9,520 bases of DNA from the NCBI GenBank assembly GCA_034659475.1, contig JAYEHK010000158.1, positions 1 through 9,520 on the forward strand. The letters are read 5' to 3'. Under the pieces are notes generated by a model, which saw nothing but the letters and a program-made list of their open reading frames with translations, searched no databases and was not told where the DNA came from. Shown piece after piece: positions 6,414 to 9,520 of the stretch. Source of the stretch: JAYEHK01 sp034659475 (GTDB taxonomy: Bacteria; Bacillota; Syntrophomonadia; Syntrophomonadales; Syntrophomonadaceae). The number at the start of each line of letters is the position of its first letter. Position 1 is the stretch's first letter. The position numbers and the translations under genes are program-made.

Positions 6414-7577
6414 TTAAAAAGTTGATTTGCCGTACTTCTTAAACAGGCTTGCCAGCATCGCATTGATTCTGTTGGCGGCATAGGTTGTTATGGCAATATA
6501 TGCCTTTCGATGATGCCGCGTCTTGAGGCTCGGGATTGGTGTTGCCGGGTTCTTTTCGGTGCTGGGATACAGCTTGTACCCGACCTCTGCAATGAGATCA
6601 TTCAGGGAAACGCAATTTCTGATTTCCGTGTCAACTGTCTCGATGTCATATAGCTCCACATAGAACGGATAATCCACCGCCCATGGGTGTTCTTTGATCA
6701 GTGTGGCGTCGGTGACGTTATCCGGGTCGAACCCCCTCGTTTTTGCCCTGCCAACGATGATCGGCACACCGGCCCCTGATTTGTCCCAACTGACCGCGGA
6801 AAGGAAAACCGTGGTATCCGCCGTCAGACTGCGTGGCGACTTGGATGAAGCCGTGAAATAGATGCCTTTACGGTCATAGTGATTAGGCTCATATTTGCCA
6901 TCTGGATCAATGCGCCGGTGGGCTGCTCCCTCGAATTTCAGGACGGCTGATATGCTTTCGTCTGGAACGCCGAGGATGTTTTCCACCTCATCCACAGGAG
7001 TAGCGACGGGAACTTGTGTGGCGTTCACCTCTGCTCCGAAGCGGGTGGGATTCGCCTTGCTGGTATGGTCACGGCCTTTGATGGCCTTCTGGACGATAAG
7101 GCTTTCATTTTCAATATTTGTGTCGGTAATTTTGAAATCGCCCGCAGCTTGGATGCCGGATAGCAGTTGGTCAAAGTATCTAGAAAGCCGTTCGATGATG
7201 TCATACTCATCTTCTATGTACAGAGACAGCTCGATGTTGTTTCCAAAGCCGCCACTGGTGAAATTAGCCGAGCCGATAATGGCCACATTATCGTCAAAGA
7301 GATATAGCTTGGCGTGAAGATCCTTAAGGGCGTAGATAGCAACTCCCGCCGTTTGAAGGCTTTTCAGCGCCGTGAGACTGCTCACAGATCTGATGAAATC
7401 TTCACGGTAAAAGCGAGTGATCAACTGGGATGTGATCCCCCGTCCAGCAGAATCCACAAGGTATCTCGTCATGGCATCCTGGACGAAGGGGCTAATGATT
7501 CTGATTTGCCCCTTCGCTTTCTCGAAAGCTTCGATAATCGCGTCCCGATGGTTCATATCCAATAATTCAATCGACAT
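6414..7577 (-). CDS. Phospholipase D-like (HKD) nuclease-family protein
   Basis: A 387-residue protein with an N-terminal phospholipase D-like domain (about residues 1-150). One HKD motif is clear, His88, Lys90 and Asp95, in LHAKLYLFDDNVAIIGSANF, followed by Gly102, Ser103 and Asn105. The preceding IRIISPFV strand is typical. Single-HKD proteins work as dimers and in this context are usually nucleases (Nuc and BfiI-like). The region 200-387 is unrecognised and may bind DNA or a partner. I start at 7577 because AGGAGG lies six bases upstream; the longer TTG start at 7640 would overlap the predicted promoter. The gene is visibly richer in GC, near half, than the adjacent HEPN gene, suggesting separate acquisition. 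Past the TAA the same frame continues with PWHENYKAALELLEK (6351-6398), so the C-terminus may be truncated by small indels. Confidence 0.9.
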   Translation of the reverse strand: MSIELLDMNHRDAIIEAFEKAKGQIRIISPFVQDAMTRYLVDSAGRGITSQLITRFYREDFIRSVSSLTALKSLQTAGVAIYALKDLHAKLYLFDDNVAIIGSANFTSGGFGNNIELSLYIEDEYDIIERLSRYFDQLLSGIQAAGDFKITDTNIENESLIVQKAIKGRDHTSKANPTRFGAEVNATQVPVATPVDEVENILGVPDESISAVLKFEGAAHRRIDPDGKYEPNHYDRKGIYFTASSKSPRSLTADTTVFLSAVSWDKSGAGVPIIVGRAKTRGFDPDNVTDATLIKEHPWAVDYPFYVELYDIETVDTEIRNCVSLNDLIAEVGYKLYPSTEKNPATPIPSLKTRHHRKAYIAITTYAANRINAMLASLFKKYGKSTF

Positions 7578-7611
7578 CACACACCTCCTGTTACTGGCAC
7601 CACCGCATACA

Positions 7612-7640
7612 TAAATACACCATTCTTTGTGTCCACCCAA
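7612..7640 (-). promoter_or_regulatory. Candidate promoter of the PLD gene
   Basis: On the minus strand TTGGGT (7635-7640) and TATTTA (7612-7617) are spaced by 17 bases and lie about 35 bases before the chosen ATG at 7577. The -10 is a moderate match, so this is a candidate only. Confidence 0.4.
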
Positions 7641-7749
7641 AAATCGACCAGTAATAAATCTCTAATAATTCACAATGCCCTTTCCAGAAACCAAGTATTC
7701 TGGGACTTTTACATCTTTCGCTAAAGGGTGATTAGCAAAAAACGACCTC

Positions 7750-7776
7750 GTTACAGCGGGACGTTCTTCTTGTAAC
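7750..7776. repeat. REP-like hairpin, left end of the 191-bp element
   Basis: The arms GTTACA and TGTAAC flank GCGGGACGTTCTTCT. It has the same loop core as the hairpins at 403 and 2611 but a different stem. Confidence 0.75.
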
Positions 7777-7913
7777 AGTGCTTATGCTCTTTGTGTATTT
7801 ATTTGATTAAGTCCTGCAAATTAAGCTATTTGACGAATTGTTACCCCTTTACTTCTCCGTCGGTTTTCCAGCAAGCCCGTTTGATAAATTGTTCGATTTC
7901 TTAGTTTTGGGAT

Positions 7914-7940
7914 GTTACATAAAGAACGTCCCAGTGTAAC
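7914..7940. repeat. REP-like hairpin, right end of the 191-bp element
   Basis: Inverted counterpart of 7750-7776. On the minus strand it reads GTTACA, then a loop containing GGGACGTTCTT, then TGTAAC. The four differences from the left copy are all in the loop flanks; the stem is unchanged. Confidence 0.75.
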
Positions 7941-7968
7941 ATAAGGCTTATACCCGCAAGCTTGTTTT

Positions 7969-8271
7969 TCAATCAGTAATTTGTTCATCGGTGGCTGCCA
8001 ATTCAACCCCTCTTAAATCCTTGTCGTTCTGCACGTAATATTTCTCCAAGCTTTCCTTTTTCACAATGATACATTTAGCAATTTGATCATGTATCCCTTG
8101 TTTCTTGGAAGTGAAAGCAATCGGAATGATTATTAGCAGGAAACCGACCAGTAACCCAAATGAATTTTGAGATTCAAGAATCGTGAATACGAGATAAGGC
8201 AATTGAAGGATAAAATAACGTTCTATAGCTTTGAAGAATGATAACTTTTCAAGGTTTAAATTGGTTACTTT
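7969..8271 (-). pseudogene. RDD-family membrane protein, 5'-truncated by IS3 element
   Basis: The minus-strand frame is open from the IS boundary to the TGA/TAA-side end at 7969, about 100 codons. It reads KVTNLNLEKLSFFKAIERYF, a membrane segment (ILQLPYLVFTILES), a second one (FGLLVGFLLIIIPIAFT), then SKKQGIHDQIAKCIIVKK. The last motif, with its H-D-x-I-A-x-x-x-V core, is the classic end of the RDD domain. The expected first part of the domain (the Arg-Asp-Asp helix and the G-K-x-x-x-G lead-in to KVTN) is missing. At that point the sequence switches to the IS3 left end near 8271. A TTG at 8202 could start only a 77-residue fragment. RDD proteins are small multi-helix membrane proteins, some implicated in ion exchange; this copy is almost certainly non-functional. 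Confidence 0.75.
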
Positions 8272-8296
8272 GACCTGATATACTGAAGTTGTAACA

Positions 8297-8334
8297 CCTT
8301 GATATAAATTTTTGTTATCATAAATTTATCAAGG
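8297..8334 (+). promoter_or_regulatory. Stem-loop covering the orfA ribosome binding site
   Basis: CCTTGAT pairs with ATCAAGG and AAATTT with AAATTT, a 13-bp stem with a 2-base bulge (8304-8305) and a 10-base loop. The 3' arm ends in AAGG at 8331-8334, which is the first part of the AAGGAG site of orfA. Transcripts entering from outside the element would fold and hide this site, a known way for insertion sequences to limit transposase made from neighbouring promoters. The function here is inferred. Confidence 0.5.
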
Positions 8335-8343
8335 AGTGATCAA

Positions 8344-8634
8344 ATGTCGAACTACACAAAATATGAGCCCGAGCTCAAAGAAAAAATCTTACGCCTTTAT
8401 CTGGAAGAAGGTCGTACGAAGAAAAGCCTTACCGAAGAATATCATCTGGGTAGTGGCACGATAACATACTGGATACAGCAACGCCGCAAAGAATGCAAAT
8501 TAAATCCAAATATAAAAGAAACTACAGATGCCTATGAAGACAATAAGAGGCTACGACGCGAGCTTGCCGAAAAGGACAAGGAAATTGCTTTCTTAAAAAA
8601 AGCAGCGGCATTCTTTGCGAAGGAAATCGGTTAG
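8344..8634 (+). CDS. IS3-family transposase OrfA
   Basis: A 96-residue DNA-binding subunit of an IS3-family transposase. Residues about 8-45 form the helix-turn-helix (ELKEKILRLYLEEGRTKKSL, then LGSGTITYWIQQRRKE) that recognises the element's ends. Residues about 65-90 form a leucine-zipper-like coiled coil (LRRELAEKDKEIAFLKKAAA) for multimerisation. Length is normal. AAGGAG lies seven bases before the ATG and is partly covered by the stem-loop at 8297-8334. Near the 3' end a run of seven A (8595-8601) lets ribosomes slip into the orfB frame and make the OrfAB fusion. Confidence 0.95.
   Translation: MSNYTKYEPELKEKILRLYLEEGRTKKSLTEEYHLGSGTITYWIQQRRKECKLNPNIKETTDAYEDNKRLRRELAEKDKEIAFLKKAAAFFAKEIG
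8595..8601 (+). promoter_or_regulatory. Slippery heptamer for programmed -1 frameshift
   Basis: Seven A residues followed by GC, read TTA AAA AAA GCA in the orfA frame. A -1 shift gives AAA AAA AGC and enters the orfB frame, which is open without a stop from 8544 through to the transposase domain. This is the standard arrangement in IS3-family elements. Confidence 0.75.
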
Positions 8635-8675
8635 TTGCGTACCAGTTTATCCAGAATAACAACAAAGAGTTTGGC

Positions 8676-9394
8676 GTGAATTGGTTGCTGCGCAAATTCA
8701 AAATATGCCCTAATGCCTACTATAATTTTCTGAAAGATAGGAAGGCTGCTTACCGTGAGCAAAAATCCAAAACGCAACGAAAAATTGTTGAAGTATATCA
8801 TAAAACAAACGGAGTTCCAGGTTATCGCATGATGCGTGATTTATTAGTTCCATACGGCTTTATTTATTGCAATAAAACCATTTATAAATATATGCAAGAT
8901 CTAGGATTGCGCTCGATCGTTCGCAGAAAAAGGCCTGATTATCGTAAAGGGAAAGTAAACAAGGTGTTTCCTAACCTATTAAATCAAAATTTCAATACAG
9001 AAAAAGCAAATCAAGTTTGGTGTACTGATTTCACTTACCTTTACCTGAATGACGGGGCCACCCGTTACAACTGCACCATAATAGACTTGTTTGACCGATC
9101 GGTTGTTGCATCCTTAAATGGTAACCATATCACTGCAGAACTGGCAATTGAAACGTTAGAAATCGCAATACGTAGACATAAACCACAAAAGGGAATTATC
9201 CTTCACAGCGATCAGGGAAGTCAGTATACTTCCAAAGAATTTAACCACTTTTGCGAAAAATCATTTGTCCAGCAGAGCATGAGTAGAGCTGGCTGTCCAT
9301 ATGACAATGCACCAATGGAACGTTATTACAATACGTTAAAACACGAGTTTACTAACTTATTCTCATTTAAGAGCGAACGAGAAATGGATACTGC
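8676..9394 (+). pseudogene. IS3-family transposase OrfB, 3' end lost
   Basis: Catalytic part of the transposase, lying in the -1 frame relative to orfA. A GTG at 8676 begins the convenient frame, but the real product is expected from the frameshift at 8595-8601. An HTH_21-type segment (TNGVPGYRMMRDLLVPYGF) precedes the integrase core. The DDE triad is complete: Asp118 in VWCTDFTY, Asp179 in LHSDQGSQYTS and Glu215 in MERYYNTLK, with 35 residues between the second Asp and Glu as usual. After MDTA (about residue 240) the family's final segment, ending in a WYN..RPH..L-type motif, is absent. Instead the frame reads through about 36 unrelated codons to a TAG at 9504-9506. This marks the insertion of another element near 9395. 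The protein is probably inactive. Confidence 0.9.
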
Positions 9395-9520
9395 GAGATT
9401 GTTTAAAAAAACGTGTAAATGGCAAAAATCACCAATAAAAAGGAGTGCCATATATGCGAGAGAAAGTAAATACAAGCTCACAAACCCTAGCCACGGAATT
9501 AGCTAGAGATTGTCGAACCG
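9395..9520 (+). mobile_element. Left end of a second insertion sequence, probably IS256 family
   Basis: The IS3 orfB sequence stops abruptly at 9394-9396. The next bases, GAGATTGTTTAAAAAAACG then TGTAAATGGC, resemble IS256-family termini as I remember them, which start with GA and contain a TGTTTA/TGTAAA-rich inverted repeat. A transposase-like start follows at 9454 with AAGGAG eight bases upstream. The other end lies outside the window, so no target duplication can be checked. Confidence 0.55.
9454..9520 (+). CDS. Start of a transposase, probably IS256 family (partial)
   Basis: An ATG at 9454 follows AAGGAG (9440-9445) at ideal spacing and opens a frame that runs off the window. It has 22 codons, beginning MREKVNTSSQTLATELARD. 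The short sequence and its position about 60 bases inside a new IS end fit the N-terminus of an IS256-family (mutator-like) DDE transposase. Only the N-terminus is visible, so the family is tentative. Confidence 0.55.
   Translation, partial: MREKVNTSSQTLATELARDCRT

Larger units (their letters stand above)
7750..7940. mobile_element. 191-bp REP-bounded element with Y1 transposase remnant
   Basis: The two ends are 27-base hairpins in inverted orientation. The left (7750-7776) has arms GTTACA/TGTAAC around a loop containing GGGACGTTCTT. The right (7914-7940) is its imperfect inverse, with 23 of 27 positions identical after inversion. The enclosed minus-strand sequence encodes SKGVTIRQIA, a TAA, then FAGLNQINTQRA and a stop. 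This matches the usual C-terminal helix-turn-helix end (GVTIRQIARLTGI style) of REP-associated Y1 transposases as I know them. The element is best read as an internally deleted, non-autonomous derivative of such a transposon, or a paired-REP unit. It lies between the PLD gene and the RDD remnant. Confidence 0.6.
8271..9394 (+). mobile_element. IS3-family insertion sequence, interrupted
   Basis: The left end is inferred at TGACCTGATA (8271), where RDD coding similarity stops and the 5'-TG typical of IS3 termini appears. The exact base is uncertain. The element carries orfA and orfB in the order and -1 frame relation of the family. Its right part is missing because a second element enters orfB near 9395. 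The element lies in opposite orientation to the RDD gene it disrupts. Confidence 0.85.

Noticed and set aside
6895..7565. Plus-strand frames opposite the PLD gene
   Set aside because: They are antisense shadows of a clear HKD-family gene in a GC-richer region where long spurious frames are expected.
5132..7577. Calling the HEPN and PLD genes a type II toxin-antitoxin module
   Set aside because: There is no small partner gene, no overlap or tight spacing, and PLD proteins are not known antitoxins. The pairing is reported only as a lead.
1..9520. CRISPR array, tRNA or rRNA genes
   Set aside because: No regularly spaced direct repeats, no tRNA cloverleaf with the conserved GGTTCGAATCC-type arm, and no rRNA-like sequence were found. 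The repeats present are isolated hairpins.

Overview
The window looks like an accessory, partly decayed stretch of a low-GC Firmicutes chromosome, probably a spore-forming Clostridia or Negativicutes relative. This rests on the AT-rich intergenic DNA, the strong GGAGG ribosome binding sites, the LysO-type lysine exporter and the short hairpin repeats with a GGGACGTTCTT-like loop. Genus cannot be fixed from the sequence alone. All host genes lie on the minus strand. Only the insertion sequences at the right end are on the plus strand.

Layout. Bases 1-1030 hold no convincing intact gene, only a repeat copy, an orphan reading frame ending in a strong hairpin, and a possible Rhs-like scrap. A lysO gene (1033-1929) follows, with its own good promoter. 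Next come a small three-helix membrane protein (2243-2566), a possible 33-residue ORF beside a second repeat copy, an unidentified 113-residue ORF (3013-3354), a VOC/glyoxalase-fold protein (3474-3941) and a predicted lipoprotein (4045-4955). The lipoprotein's signal peptide and body are in different frames, separated by an apparent TG duplication at the lipobox cysteine.

The segment 5132-7577 carries two genes that look like defence or mobile-DNA functions. One is a HEPN-type protein with an R-x4-H motif. The other is a phospholipase D-like nuclease with one HKD motif, clearly richer in GC than its surroundings. They are co-directional, PLD upstream, but separated by 265 bases, so joint action is only an inference. 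The PLD frame continues past its stop with 15 sensible codons, which suggests a damaged C-terminus.

The right end is mobile DNA. A 191-bp element has inverted hairpin ends and encloses what looks like the C-terminal remnant of a REP-associated Y1 transposase. An RDD-family membrane protein gene is cut at its 5' side by an IS3-family element. The IS3 orfB is itself interrupted near 9395 by a second element, probably IS256 family, whose transposase start is the last thing in the window. At least five hairpins with variable stems and a related loop link the left, middle and right parts as one repeat family.
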